NCBI RefSeq assembly: GCF_003013395.1
Contig: NZ_PXZM01000048.1
Span: forward strand, 1 to 64,000
From: Brevibacillus fortis
Lineage (GTDB): Bacteria > Bacillota > Bacilli > Brevibacillales > Brevibacillaceae
Length of the DNA: 64,000 nucleotides
Direction: 5' to 3'
Shown here: piece after piece, positions 52,108 through 60,418 of the stretch
How positions within the stretch are numbered: position 1 is the stretch's first letter
How the letters are laid out: each line of letters starts with the position of its first letter
Notes under the pieces: model-generated
What the model saw: the letters and a program-made list of their open reading frames with translations, nothing else
The model's database searches: none
Told to the model about the DNA's origin: nothing
Program-made: the position numbers and the translations under genes

Positions 52108-52195
52108 CTGTTTGAATAGGCCCTTGCCGGGATTTTCTTTCCATAATTGGGCACACTAGCCGTACCTGTAGGCAGGATACATTCCAGGGATAAGG

Positions 52196-53743
52196 GTGAG
52201 CAGGGTGAGCCAGTTTTTTCAAGCATGGCAAAAAAGAAAAGAAGCCCTCCAGTCAAAAGCGTTGGAGCAGTACTCCGTCGAGAGCATGGAAAGCGTATCG
52301 GATGTCACGCTCACGACAAATGTAGAAGAAAACATTCAATTGATTGAAGCGCAGTTTGGAAAGTGTGACGATCTCGTCGTTCGTCGTTTTCAAACGAAGT
52401 CGAAGGCTCAAGCCGCTATCGTTTTTATAGATGGCATGGTGGATCGCAATGTCATCAGTGATTTTATTATTCGCTATATGACAACTCCCGATATCACCTA
52501 TCATGATCCGGCGACAAATGAGCTGGATTTGACAGACAAACTGAGGCAGATTGTCCGAAATATTTTGTCTGGATGTGCGGTACTGATCATCGATGGGTGT
52601 CGAAATGCTTACTTGAACAACACGAGAGGATGGGACAGGCGTTCGGTGGAAGAGCCTCAGACGGAATCAGTCGTTCGAGGACCCCGGGATGGTTTTTGTG
52701 AGACGTTGTGCGTGAATTCAGCGCTGATCCGCTTCCGCTTGAAGGACCCTAATCTCAGAGTGCGTCATATGGTTGTCGGCGAACGTACACAGACTGACAT
52801 TTACGTCATGTACATCGACGGCATTGCGTATCCCCCGATAGTGGAGGAAGTGATTGCGCGAATTGAGAGTGTTCATGTGGATTCTGTGCTGGAGAGTGGT
52901 TACATCGAACAAATGATCCAGGATCGGAGATGGTCTCCATTTCCGCAGATTCAAAACACGGAGCGCCCTGACAAAGTAGTGGCCAATCTCTTGGAAGGGA
53001 AGGTAGGCATTCTGGTAGACGGGACACCGTTTGGTTTGATTGCCCCGGCTGTATTTTCGCAGTTTTATCAGAGTCCCGAGGATTATTACGAGCGATTTTA
53101 CATCGCGACCTTGATTCGTTTCATTCGGATTATCAGTATCAGCATCGCCTTGATGCTTCCGTCTCTTTATATCGCTTTTAGCGCGTTCCATCCGGAGATG
53201 ATTCCTTCTCGACTGGTCATTGCTATGGCGGCAGGACGATCTACCGTTCCATTCCCTTCATTAGTCGAAGCCCTGTTTATGGAGTTGGCCATTGAGATAT
53301 TGAGGGAAGCAAGTGTGAGGCTGCCGGGTCCAATAGGTCCTACGATTGGGATTGTTGGAGCACTCGTGGTCGGGGAAGCGGCGGTAACTGCTGGGCTTGT
53401 CAGTCCTGTCATGGTAATCATCGTAGCTGTAACGACAATCGGTTCGTTCGCATCGCCTAGCTACAGTGCAGCGATTGCCATTCGTATGCTCCGCTTTCCC
53501 GTTATGATCTTGGCAGGGATGTTTGGTCTTTACGGTATTATGCTGTTTTTGATCGTCATCCTCATCCACTTGTCTTCATTGAAATCGTTTGGAGTACCCT
53601 ATATGAGCCCACTTAGTCCGCTCAACCTGAATGGAATGAAGGACTTGTTCATAAGGGTACCCCATCATCTATTTAAAACAAGGCCGATGATGTTTCATGT
53701 CCAAGATAAAATCCGGATCAGAGAGGAGGATAACCCGAAATGA
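52196..53743 (+). CDS. Spore germinant receptor A subunit (GerA family)
   Basis: 515 residues with a GTG start at 52196 (AGGGATAAGG upstream); the GTG at 52205 is an alternative. N-terminal soluble domain (about 1-290: VRRFQTKSKAQAAIVFIDGM, LSGCAVLIIDG), then the membrane domain with RLPGPIGPTIGIVGALVVGE and AGLVSPVMVIIV, the hallmark of GerAA-type subunits. It acts in the inner spore membrane with the B permease and C lipoprotein to sense germinants. First gene of a four-gene operon with overlapping starts and stops. Confidence 0.93.
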   Translation: MSRVSQFFQAWQKRKEALQSKALEQYSVESMESVSDVTLTTNVEENIQLIEAQFGKCDDLVVRRFQTKSKAQAAIVFIDGMVDRNVISDFIIRYMTTPDITYHDPATNELDLTDKLRQIVRNILSGCAVLIIDGCRNAYLNNTRGWDRRSVEEPQTESVVRGPRDGFCETLCVNSALIRFRLKDPNLRVRHMVVGERTQTDIYVMYIDGIAYPPIVEEVIARIESVHVDSVLESGYIEQMIQDRRWSPFPQIQNTERPDKVVANLLEGKVGILVDGTPFGLIAPAVFSQFYQSPEDYYERFYIATLIRFIRIISISIALMLPSLYIAFSAFHPEMIPSRLVIAMAAGRSTVPFPSLVEALFMELAIEILREASVRLPGPIGPTIGIVGALVVGEAAVTAGLVSPVMVIIVAVTTIGSFASPSYSAAIAIRMLRFPVMILAGMFGLYGIMLFLIVILIHLSSLKSFGVPYMSPLSPLNLNGMKDLFIRVPHHLFKTRPMMFHVQDKIRIREEDNPK

Positions 53744-54900
53744 ACAGGAGGGAGGGGCACGGCTGGCACCAGACTCTATCGATGTGGCAGCAAATTTGTC
53801 TCATCACAAGTACCTTAATCGGTGTCGGCGTGTTGACCCTTCCTCGTACAACCAGTTCGAAATTATTTGAGGCAGGCTGGATCGCCCCCCTTATTGGCTC
53901 TGCAGGTGCGTTTGTTTCCTTATGGTTGATTGTCAAATTGAGCAAGCGTTACCCAGGCGAAACATTTATTGAATACAGTCACAAGGTATGGGGATCCGCC
54001 AGACGGCCTTGGGTTGGCAAGGTATTCAGCCTCCCTTGGATTTGTACCTATCTGGTCTACCTGTATTTCTCCACGGCTGTCGTTTCGCGGGTATTTGGTG
54101 AAGTGGTAGTAACTTCCGTACTTTTGCAGACTCCGTTGGAAGTTATACTCATCACGATGTTTTTGCTGGTACTATTTTTGTGCATGCATGAGGTGGAAGT
54201 AGTAGCGCGGGTGAACGAGCTGCTATTTCCCTTTATCATCCTACCTCTTCTCTTCATCGCGATTGCGTCGTTTCAAAAAGCGGAATTTGGGAATCTCCTG
54301 CCGATCAATCATGTGTCGATGCGTTCAACGGCGGAGGGAGTATACGAGGGGATCTATTCTTATTCCGGTTTTGAAATCATGTTCGTCTTTTTCGCTTATG
54401 CAAATCAAAACACGAACAAAGAATTAGCGGGATTTTACAGCTTGTTGATTGCAGCACTGCTCTACATGTTAATTGTGGTGGCTGGTATCTCGGTATTCGG
54501 ATACGAGGAGCTGCAGAGGGTGACATGGCCGACGCTTGAATTGGTCAAGTCGACGCAAGTGCCTGGATTCATTTTGGAACGATTGGAGTCCGCTTTTTTG
54601 GCTGTGTGGGTATCGGCTGTTTTTACTACGGTAGCCAATGCGTATTACGCTGTTGTTTATTCACTGAGACAGTTGTTTCGCAAAGGAATCAGGTTTCAAA
54701 GAGTCGTGGCTTTTGTCCTTCTCGTCCCGTTATTCTTCTTTTCCCGCATTCCACAAAACATCACAGAAGTATTTAAGTTAGCGTCGTTGTTGGGGTTGTC
54801 TAGTCTGGTCATTAATTTGCTCTTCCCGGTCGTTTATTGGGTAGCAATCCTCATCCGTGACATGGTGACTCGACGAGAGGGGCGTAATGTCGATGGGTAA
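53740..54900 (+). CDS. Spore germinant receptor B subunit, permease 1
   Basis: 386 residues, ten hydrophobic segments of the APC/GerAB endospore permease family (LITSTLIGVGVLTLPRTTS, ARVFGEVVVTSVLLQTPLEV, HEVEVVARVNELLFP, GISVFGYEELQRVTWPTLEL). It likely forms the germinant-binding pocket. The ATG overlaps the stop codon of the A gene. A second, clearly paralogous permease gene closes the operon. Confidence 0.93.
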   Translation: MNRREGHGWHQTLSMWQQICLITSTLIGVGVLTLPRTTSSKLFEAGWIAPLIGSAGAFVSLWLIVKLSKRYPGETFIEYSHKVWGSARRPWVGKVFSLPWICTYLVYLYFSTAVVSRVFGEVVVTSVLLQTPLEVILITMFLLVLFLCMHEVEVVARVNELLFPFIILPLLFIAIASFQKAEFGNLLPINHVSMRSTAEGVYEGIYSYSGFEIMFVFFAYANQNTNKELAGFYSLLIAALLYMLIVVAGISVFGYEELQRVTWPTLELVKSTQVPGFILERLESAFLAVWVSAVFTTVANAYYAVVYSLRQLFRKGIRFQRVVAFVLLVPLFFFSRIPQNITEVFKLASLLGLSSLVINLLFPVVYWVAILIRDMVTRREGRNVDG

Positions 54901-56023
54901 GTTTCTGAGATACTTCGCTCTGTTGATCGTCTGTACAAGCTTGCTTACAGGATGCTGGGACAGGCGTGAATTGGAAGAACGCGCATCGGTATTGGCGATT
55001 GCGATTGATCAGGATGAAGACGATGAGAATCTATATAAAATGACTGTCCAAATTCCGATTCCCATCAAAATCGCGGGGAGCAGCGGGAAGGGGGGAGGGA
55101 GTGGTGCGGATGCCGTGAAAATCATGAGCGTGACAGGAAGAACGGTGACAGATGCTGCCAACAACCTCCAAATGCGGCTGAACCAACGATTGTTTCTTGG
55201 ACATACGCGTATTCTTGCCTTGAGTGAGGAGATCGCTAGAAAGGGAATTCAAGACATCATGGACAGTTTTCGTCGCGAACCGCAAATACGGCGACTCCTG
55301 TGGCCGATCGTCGTAAGGGGTAAAGCGTCTACCCTGCTGGAAATCAAGCCGAGGATCGAGCCGATTCCTGTCGTCTTTTTGATGGGGCTGATCGAAAATG
55401 GCATGAAATTAGGGAGAATTCCGGACCAAACGTTGGGCGACTATTTCAATCAGACCTCTAATCTTACTATGGAGCCGTTTCTGAATTATGTAGAGGCAAG
55501 TAAAAATGAAGTGAGCTGGAAAGGGGTTGCTGTTTTTCGTGGACACAAGATGATGGGGATACTGGATCACCTGCAAACATGGGCATTGATCCAGCTGCGA
55601 AATGAAAAACCGGGTGGAGACATTGTGATTGCGTTGCCGAAAACCAAGAACGGATATGTAAGCTTTCGACCGCACTTCGCAAAAAAAAAGGTGACCATTC
55701 AAGATGACTTTTCCGCTACCTTTCATTGCGAGCTCCAAGGGGATATTGTCGAACTCACAGAAGACCTGCATATTCCCCCAGAGCAATTCGTCACACAAAT
55801 GCAGGCGCTGATAAAAAAAGAAATGGAAAACCGCGCAAAGAAGCTTTTGCAGCAATTGCAAAAGCAGTACAATAGCGACATTTTAAAGCTCGGCCTTACA
55901 CTGCGTGCGAAGCATTATCATGATTACTGGAAGACTCACGACTGGAAGAAAGATTTCAGGGATTTTCCGATTCGCGTCAAATACACAATCAAGCTGCGCC
56001 GTCTTGGTATGGAAATGCAATAG
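54893..56023 (+). CDS. Spore germinant receptor C subunit, Ger(x)C lipoprotein
   Basis: 376 residues. ATG at 54893 chosen over 54887 because GAGAGGGG is 8 bases away. Lipobox LLTGCWDRRELEE is typical of GerC proteins and places the protein as a lipid-anchored component in the spore inner membrane. Later blocks NLQMRLNQRLFLGHTRIL, FRREPQIRRLLWPIV and VSWKGVAVFRGHKMMG fit the family. It overlaps the end of the first permease gene. Confidence 0.9.
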   Translation: MGKFLRYFALLIVCTSLLTGCWDRRELEERASVLAIAIDQDEDDENLYKMTVQIPIPIKIAGSSGKGGGSGADAVKIMSVTGRTVTDAANNLQMRLNQRLFLGHTRILALSEEIARKGIQDIMDSFRREPQIRRLLWPIVVRGKASTLLEIKPRIEPIPVVFLMGLIENGMKLGRIPDQTLGDYFNQTSNLTMEPFLNYVEASKNEVSWKGVAVFRGHKMMGILDHLQTWALIQLRNEKPGGDIVIALPKTKNGYVSFRPHFAKKKVTIQDDFSATFHCELQGDIVELTEDLHIPPEQFVTQMQALIKKEMENRAKKLLQQLQKQYNSDILKLGLTLRAKHYHDYWKTHDWKKDFRDFPIRVKYTIKLRRLGMEMQ

Positions 56024-56036
56024 GAGAGCGATCACT

Positions 56037-57167
56037 GTGGAGAATCAGCAACGTAATTTTGGTACCTGGCAAATTACAAGCATTATGATCAGTTCGATGA
56101 TCGGGGTAGGGATTCTCACCATCCCGAGAACGTCCACTATGCTTCTTCAACAAGCGGGGTGGATAGGCCCTATTTCAGGTGCCTTAATAGCCGGCGTGGC
56201 AGTGACGGCCATCGTGTATTTAGGTAACCAGTTTCCTGGTCTTACCTTTGTCGAATTTATGCCGCGGATATTTGGTTCTGTCATAGGCACCATGTGTATT
56301 TGTCTATTCATTCTTTATCAGTTTTTCAATGCAGGTATAACAGCCAGAGTGTTTGGGGAAGTCGTCGTGACCTCCGTTTTGCCAGATACACCGCTGGAGG
56401 TAATTATAGTCACGCTGCTTTTGTTGGTCTTGTTTCTATGCTGTCATGAGATTGAAGTAGTGGCAAGGGTAAATGAGCTGTTGATTCCTTTTCTCCTGTT
56501 GCCGTCTCTCCTGATTCCGCTCGTTTCCTTTATGAACGCAGATTGGTACAATTTATTGCCATTTCATGTAGAGTCATGGACAGATGTCGTAAAAACAGGT
56601 CTGGATACTTACACGCTTTATACCGGATATGAGCTGTTAATGGTTTATTTTGCTTTCGCCATTCCAGGTGCAAGGCTTGGAGTGGCAAGCATCACAGGCA
56701 TGAGCTTTGCCTTTGTCGTTTATATGATTTCAGTTATCGCAGGTATCTCTGTATTTGGATATGAAGAATTACAGCGGCTGATTTGGCCTACGCTTGAACT
56801 GGTCAAGGTAACTCAGAGAACCGGCTGGTTTTTGGAGCGTTTTGAGTCCGCTTTTCTTGCGATCTGGGTTGCTTCTGTATTTACAACGATCGGGAATATG
56901 TTTTATGCGACGATTTTTTCATTACGGCAGTGGTTTCGCAAAGGCATTCGTTTTCAGCGAATTAGCGCGATAGTAATGATGGTGCCACTTTTTTTCTTTT
57001 CATTAATACCCCAAAATATAGTGGAGTTGTATTCCTATTTAAAACACTTGACCACCATGGGATATATGGTAACCATCTTTATTCCAATCTTGCTGGCAAT
57101 CACCCAGTTCATGCGCAATAAAATCAACAAAGGTCGGAAAGAAAACATCGAAAAAGGAGGGACTTAA
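56037..57167 (+). CDS. Spore germinant receptor B subunit, permease 2
   Basis: 376 residues from the GTG at 56037 (AGGAG 10 bases upstream). Ten hydrophobic segments, strongly similar to permease 1 (ARVFGEVVVTSVLPDTPLEV, HEIEVVARVNELLIP, GISVFGYEELQRLIWPTLEL). It lies 13 bp after the C gene. An A-B-C-B arrangement gives one A and C subunit two alternative permeases, which in characterised operons of other Bacilli changes germinant specificity. Confidence 0.92.
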   Translation: MENQQRNFGTWQITSIMISSMIGVGILTIPRTSTMLLQQAGWIGPISGALIAGVAVTAIVYLGNQFPGLTFVEFMPRIFGSVIGTMCICLFILYQFFNAGITARVFGEVVVTSVLPDTPLEVIIVTLLLLVLFLCCHEIEVVARVNELLIPFLLLPSLLIPLVSFMNADWYNLLPFHVESWTDVVKTGLDTYTLYTGYELLMVYFAFAIPGARLGVASITGMSFAFVVYMISVIAGISVFGYEELQRLIWPTLELVKVTQRTGWFLERFESAFLAIWVASVFTTIGNMFYATIFSLRQWFRKGIRFQRISAIVMMVPLFFFSLIPQNIVELYSYLKHLTTMGYMVTIFIPILLAITQFMRNKINKGRKENIEKGGT

Positions 57168-57184
57168 TTAGCCCCTCCCTTTGC
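57153..57184. terminator. Probable bidirectional terminator between the ger operon and sspI
   Basis: AAAGGAGGG pairs with CCCTCCCTTT with one bulged base, overlapping the stop codon of the second permease. Confidence 0.45.
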
Positions 57185-57221
57185 CAACATCTGTTTTTCT
57201 GAATGTCATTGAAAATGGATG

Positions 57222-57458
57222 TTAGATCGGTTTTTCCGCTTGTTCAGGCAAGTGTTCCGCGATAGTCGTAATCATGGATTGACGTGAGGAAGCATCACTG
57301 TTTTGCCACAGGACTTCAAACAAAACGCCTAAACCCGGAAGTGTCTTCTCCTGACCGCTAGAGATGGCATCACTGATGGTTTCTTCAACGGCGTTGGGGT
57401 CTGAGCCTTGCATTTTGTACATGATCGCTTGACGTAGATTGAGTGAGGCAATGTTCAT
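57222..57458 (-). CDS. sspI: Small acid-soluble spore protein SspI
   Basis: 78 residues with the SspI pattern LNLRQAIMYKMQGSDPNAVE, TISDAISSGQEKTLPGLGVL and FEVLWQN. It is a minor SASP made in the forespore. Its position next to the trmH-like gene and pheST matches that in B. subtilis. The C-terminal tail (EHLPEQAEKPI) is a little longer than in the B. subtilis protein. A sigma-G promoter is visible upstream. Confidence 0.93.
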   Translation of the reverse strand: MNIASLNLRQAIMYKMQGSDPNAVEETISDAISSGQEKTLPGLGVLFEVLWQNSDASSRQSMITTIAEHLPEQAEKPI

Positions 57459-57499
57459 GACCGTGCTTGCACCTCTCTTTTGAAAATGAATTCAAGAAA

Positions 57500-57529
57500 T
57501 AGTATTTGTAAACACTGATTGGTGCATAC
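57500..57529 (-). promoter_or_regulatory. Sigma-G promoter of sspI
   Basis: On the minus strand GTATG (57525-57529), 18 bp, AATACTA (57500-57506), one change from the sigma-G consensus GHATR-N18-CATNHTA. It gives a leader of about 35 bases before sspI. Confidence 0.65.
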
Positions 57530-57541
57530 CATACTTCTCGG

Positions 57542-57591
57542 AAAAAACGGACAGGACCGTTTTGTTGCGGATGTTTTGGTTGTGCTATAAT
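57542..57591 (+). promoter_or_regulatory. Dyad and SigA-like promoter of the Ktr regulatory gene
   Basis: TTGTTG (57562-57567), 18 bp, TATAAT (57586-57591). Just upstream lies AAAACGG...CCGTTTT; 57542-57563 equals dyad 1 of the paralogue 2 leader (2352-2373) at 20 of 22 positions. Confidence 0.5.
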
Positions 57592-57629
57592 GCTTGTTAT
57601 TGGTAAGTTCCGTAAAGGAGAAGATTAAC

Positions 57630-58283
57630 ATGTCCAAGCAATTTGCCATTATCGGGATGGGACGTTTTGGTTCTAGCGTGGCGAGAACGCTGTACGAGAT
57701 GGATTATGAAGTCATGGGAATAGATGAGAACGAGGAGCGTATCAACGAAAATATTCAATATGTAACGCACGCGGTAGCAGCTGATTCTACGGATGAACGC
57801 GCCTTGAAGGAAATCGGCATTCGCAATTTTGACGTAGTAGTCGTGGCCATTGGGGTCGATATTCAGGCGAGCATCCTGACGGTATTGACACTGAAAGACT
57901 TGGGTGTCAAAAAGATCGTAGCAAAAGCGCAGAATGAGCGTCATGGACAAGTATTGTACAAGGTGGGAGCTGACCGTGTCGTATTCCCTGAGCGTGACAT
58001 GGGTGTGCGGGTCGCCCACAATCTGATCTCCTCTAACGTTCTTGACTTTATTGAGCTGGCGGAGGACTACAGCGTGGCGGAGGTAGTCGTGTCGTCCAAG
58101 CTAGTCGGTCAAAACCTACGGCAACTGGATATTCGGAAAAAATACGAGGTCAACGTTATTGCCATCAAAAGCGGAGATAAATTCAACATCGCTCCTAGCC
58201 CGGATGAAGTCATCCAATACGGCGACGTGCTTGTGGTGATCGGGAACAACAAAGACTTACGCGAATTTGAGGAGCGGGCATAG
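57630..58283 (+). CDS. Ktr/Trk potassium transport regulatory subunit (RCK protein)
   Basis: 217 residues from the ATG at 57630 (GGAGAAGA upstream). RCK_N Rossmann fold with GMGRFGSSVARTLYEMDYEV and the acidic residue at the end of strand 2 (GIDENEER), followed by an RCK_C domain from about 135. The size fits KtrA/KtrC. Such rings bind ATP/ADP at RCK_N and c-di-AMP at RCK_C and gate a KtrB/D channel. The only candidate channel in the window is at 43364-44710. Confidence 0.9.
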   Translation: MSKQFAIIGMGRFGSSVARTLYEMDYEVMGIDENEERINENIQYVTHAVAADSTDERALKEIGIRNFDVVVVAIGVDIQASILTVLTLKDLGVKKIVAKAQNERHGQVLYKVGADRVVFPERDMGVRVAHNLISSNVLDFIELAEDYSVAEVVVSSKLVGQNLRQLDIRKKYEVNVIAIKSGDKFNIAPSPDEVIQYGDVLVVIGNNKDLREFEERA

Positions 58284-58287
58284 GTTG

Positions 58288-59115
58288 ATGACAAATGAAA
58301 TCATTACTTCGGTACAAAACCCTCTGGTAAAGCGATTGCACCAGTTGCTGTCACGGAAAGGACGGGAAGAGCAGCAGCGTTTTCTCGTGGAAGGCGCGCA
58401 TCTGGTGGAGGAGGCGTTAAAAAGCGGTGCGGAGGTAGTCACGGTTATCTACGATCAGCAGCGTGACATGGACCCTGCCTGTCAACGTGCTCTGGCTAAC
58501 CATCCGGAAGCTGTCCAGGTCATTGCTGCATCAGAAGCAGTGCTGGCGAAGCTGTCCGAAACAAAGTCGCCGCAAGGAATTGTAGCCGAAGTGAAAAAAA
58601 CAGCAGCAGATTGGGCAAAATGGGTAGATAAGAAGAGAGAGGAACAAGGCAGCTTGTTACTCCTCTTTTTGGACGAAGTACAGGACCCGGGCAACCTCGG
58701 CACGATTTTGCGTACTGCAGAAGCGGCAGCAGTCGATGGTGTCGTACTTGGGAGTGGCAGTGTCGATATTTACAATGGAAAAGTGGTACGGGCCACAATG
58801 GGCGCACTGTTCCGCATCCCAGTCTTTACACAATCGTTAGTCGAGACGGCAGATGAATGGAAGGCAAAGGGAGGGCGAGTTTTGATCTCTTCCTTGGAGC
58901 AAAACAGTGTTTCCTATGACGAAGCTGACTATGCTGGTCTGACGGCAATGGTCATCGGAAATGAAGGAAGAGGCGTCTCCAAAGAGATGTTTGCCAGGGC
59001 AGATCAATTCGTTCACATACCGCTTTATGGCGGCGCAGAGTCACTGAATGCGGCAGTCGCGGCAGGAATTTTTGTATACGAGGCACAACGCAAAAGAAAA
59101 GATCGGCATGCTTAG
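58288..59115 (+). CDS. TrmH-family (SpoU) RNA 2'-O-methyltransferase, YsgA-like
   Basis: 275 residues from the ATG at 58288, 4 bp after the Ktr gene. N-terminal SpoU substrate-binding domain (SVQNPLVKRLHQLLSRKGRE, FLVEGAHLVEEAL), then the SPOUT knot with FLDEVQDPGNLGTILRTAEA, IGNEGRGVSKEM and IPLYGGAESLNAAVAAGIFVYE. It would methylate a ribose in rRNA or tRNA; homologous to B. subtilis YsgA (upstream of pheS). The stop codon lies within a terminator hairpin shared with the convergent gene. Confidence 0.92.
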   Translation: MTNEIITSVQNPLVKRLHQLLSRKGREEQQRFLVEGAHLVEEALKSGAEVVTVIYDQQRDMDPACQRALANHPEAVQVIAASEAVLAKLSETKSPQGIVAEVKKTAADWAKWVDKKREEQGSLLLLFLDEVQDPGNLGTILRTAEAAAVDGVVLGSGSVDIYNGKVVRATMGALFRIPVFTQSLVETADEWKAKGGRVLISSLEQNSVSYDEADYAGLTAMVIGNEGRGVSKEMFARADQFVHIPLYGGAESLNAAVAAGIFVYEAQRKRKDRHA

Positions 59116-59125
59116 CCGATCTTTT
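59097..59125. terminator. Bidirectional terminator overlapping two stop codons
   Basis: Perfect 11-bp arms AAAAGATCGGC and GCCGATCTTTT. The stop codons of the trmH-like (+) and DUF2225 (-) genes overlap within the loop and right arm. Confidence 0.8.
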
Positions 59126-59831
59126 GCTCACTTTTCTTCTCTTTGTACTCTTCGCGCGCGAGCTGCCATTGATCCTGCGCCATCCGGATAATGCCGCTCT
59201 CAATGGTGTGATTGCGAAAGGCGAGTGCTTTGCCGAAATACTTGATGGCTAAGTCAAACTTTTCGAGTCTGCGGTAGAGCTCACCAATCAAGTACAGCAA
59301 GCGGAGTTCGGTCATTTCCTTGTCGCCGCGTGTATAGTCGGAATGAATATACGATTGTTCATATTCTTCCACGGCCATATCGATAAAGCGCATTTCTTCT
59401 GCGACATTTTTCTGGAATCGATAAAGCCAGGCGAGTCGCAAATACAAACCTGCTTTTACAGAATGAGGCTGGTCAGTCAATTCTGCGGCGTAAATCGCCA
59501 GCTTGTAGCTGACAATGGCTTCTGGTACTTGACGAACCTGGCCAAAATCTTTCGGCCTCCACTTTGATGTTATTTGCTCGTCCACGATTTGCTTTTGCCA
59601 GGGAGCGAGCTTGTCTCGGAACTGATCCGTAAAAGCGAAGCCACACTCAGGGCAGACATTGACGGTATATATAATAGGATTCAAAGATTGCTCTTTAAAG
59701 GTGGTATAAAAGTCGCTGTCGCGATGGAGCATCGTCAACGTGCCGCTTCTGATCCTTTTGGTCGAAAAGGTCGCTTGGCAATGGCGGCAGTTGCTTGTCT
59801 TATCGTAAAGGGCGGAAACATTTTCAATCAT
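59112..59831 (-). CDS. DUF2225 protein with zinc-ribbon and TPR-like repeats
   Basis: 239 residues from the ATG whose complement is at 59829-59831 (AAGGGGA upstream on the minus strand). Two pairs of cysteines, CRHC near residue 16 and CPEC near 55, can bind zinc; the remainder is helical TPR-like (AGLYLRLAWLYRFQKNVAEE, LYLIGELYRRLEKFDLAIKY). Matches DUF2225, of unknown function. Divergent from pheS. Confidence 0.85.
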   Translation of the reverse strand: MIENVSALYDKTSNCRHCQATFSTKRIRSGTLTMLHRDSDFYTTFKEQSLNPIIYTVNVCPECGFAFTDQFRDKLAPWQKQIVDEQITSKWRPKDFGQVRQVPEAIVSYKLAIYAAELTDQPHSVKAGLYLRLAWLYRFQKNVAEEMRFIDMAVEEYEQSYIHSDYTRGDKEMTELRLLYLIGELYRRLEKFDLAIKYFGKALAFRNHTIESGIIRMAQDQWQLAREEYKEKKSEQKIG

Positions 59832-59900
59832 GTCAAAATCCCCTTTCGAATGGTAACACACGCATGGAAACGATCATGCGGATATGTAACATTTGTAGAA

Positions 59901-59929
59901 TTGAAAGTTCTCTCTTGTTGCGCTATAAT
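59901..59929 (+). promoter_or_regulatory. SigA promoter of the pheS leader
   Basis: TTGAAA (59901-59906), 17 bp, TATAAT (59924-59929). Confidence 0.8.
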
Positions 59930-59936
59930 TTTCCTA

Positions 59937-60252
59937 CGTCTTAATTATAACGTAAAGCGATGACGGAGACTAGTACGCAGGACCTATCTGTTTTTCAGGG
60001 AGAAGATGTCACAGACTGCGAGCATCTTTAACATGATAGCTGCCGAATTCACTCCAAAGCCGCACTCTGAACCGCTTTTCGCGCAGTAGGAGCAGCCGGG
60101 TCATACCCGTTACCAATGATCTGAAGTGAGGCAAATGTCTCTTTCTACTAGTGATATTGTCATGGATTTGTCACAGGGTGGAAGCGAATTGTCTAACAAG
60201 GGTGGTACCGCGAGAAAAAAGTAACTCGTCCCTTTTCTGGGGCGGGTTTTTC
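59937..60252 (+). promoter_or_regulatory. T-box leader of pheST, specifier TTC (Phe)
   Basis: T-box AGGGTGGTACCGCG at 60199-60212; terminator ACTCGTCCC/GGGGCGGGT then a long T-run (60224-60262). TTC at 60048-60050, followed by ACTCC, is the specifier by comparison with the two other leaders. Uncharged tRNA-Phe would turn on phenylalanyl-tRNA synthetase. Together with the hairpin at 60270 it fills the gap before pheS. Confidence 0.92.
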
Positions 60253-60269
60253 TTTTTTTTTTACGTGGA

Positions 60270-60321
60270 GGAAAGTTTAAGTGCTTCACAGTGTGAAATA
60301 GCGACTGTGCTTAAACTTTCC
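60270..60321 (+). repeat. Hairpin between the T-box terminator and pheS
   Basis: Arms GGAAAGTTTAAG (60270-60281) and CTTAAACTTTCC (60310-60321) are perfect; inner CACAGT/ACTGTG adds a second stem. No T-run follows, so it is not a terminator. It could stabilise the mRNA 5' end after processing at the T-box. Confidence 0.6.
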
Positions 60322-60418
60322 GGAGCGCATAATAACTTTCCGCTAAGACGCGGTCGCTCATCCATGAGAAGGCCTCGATAGAGGTTATTTTATCAAATGA
60401 AAAAAGGAGCGATTCGAA

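Noticed and set aside
52113..52158. Sigma-G promoter for the germinant receptor operon
   Set aside because: TGAATA at 52113 and CACACTA at 52152 are each plausible boxes, but no pair has the 17-18 bp spacing needed.
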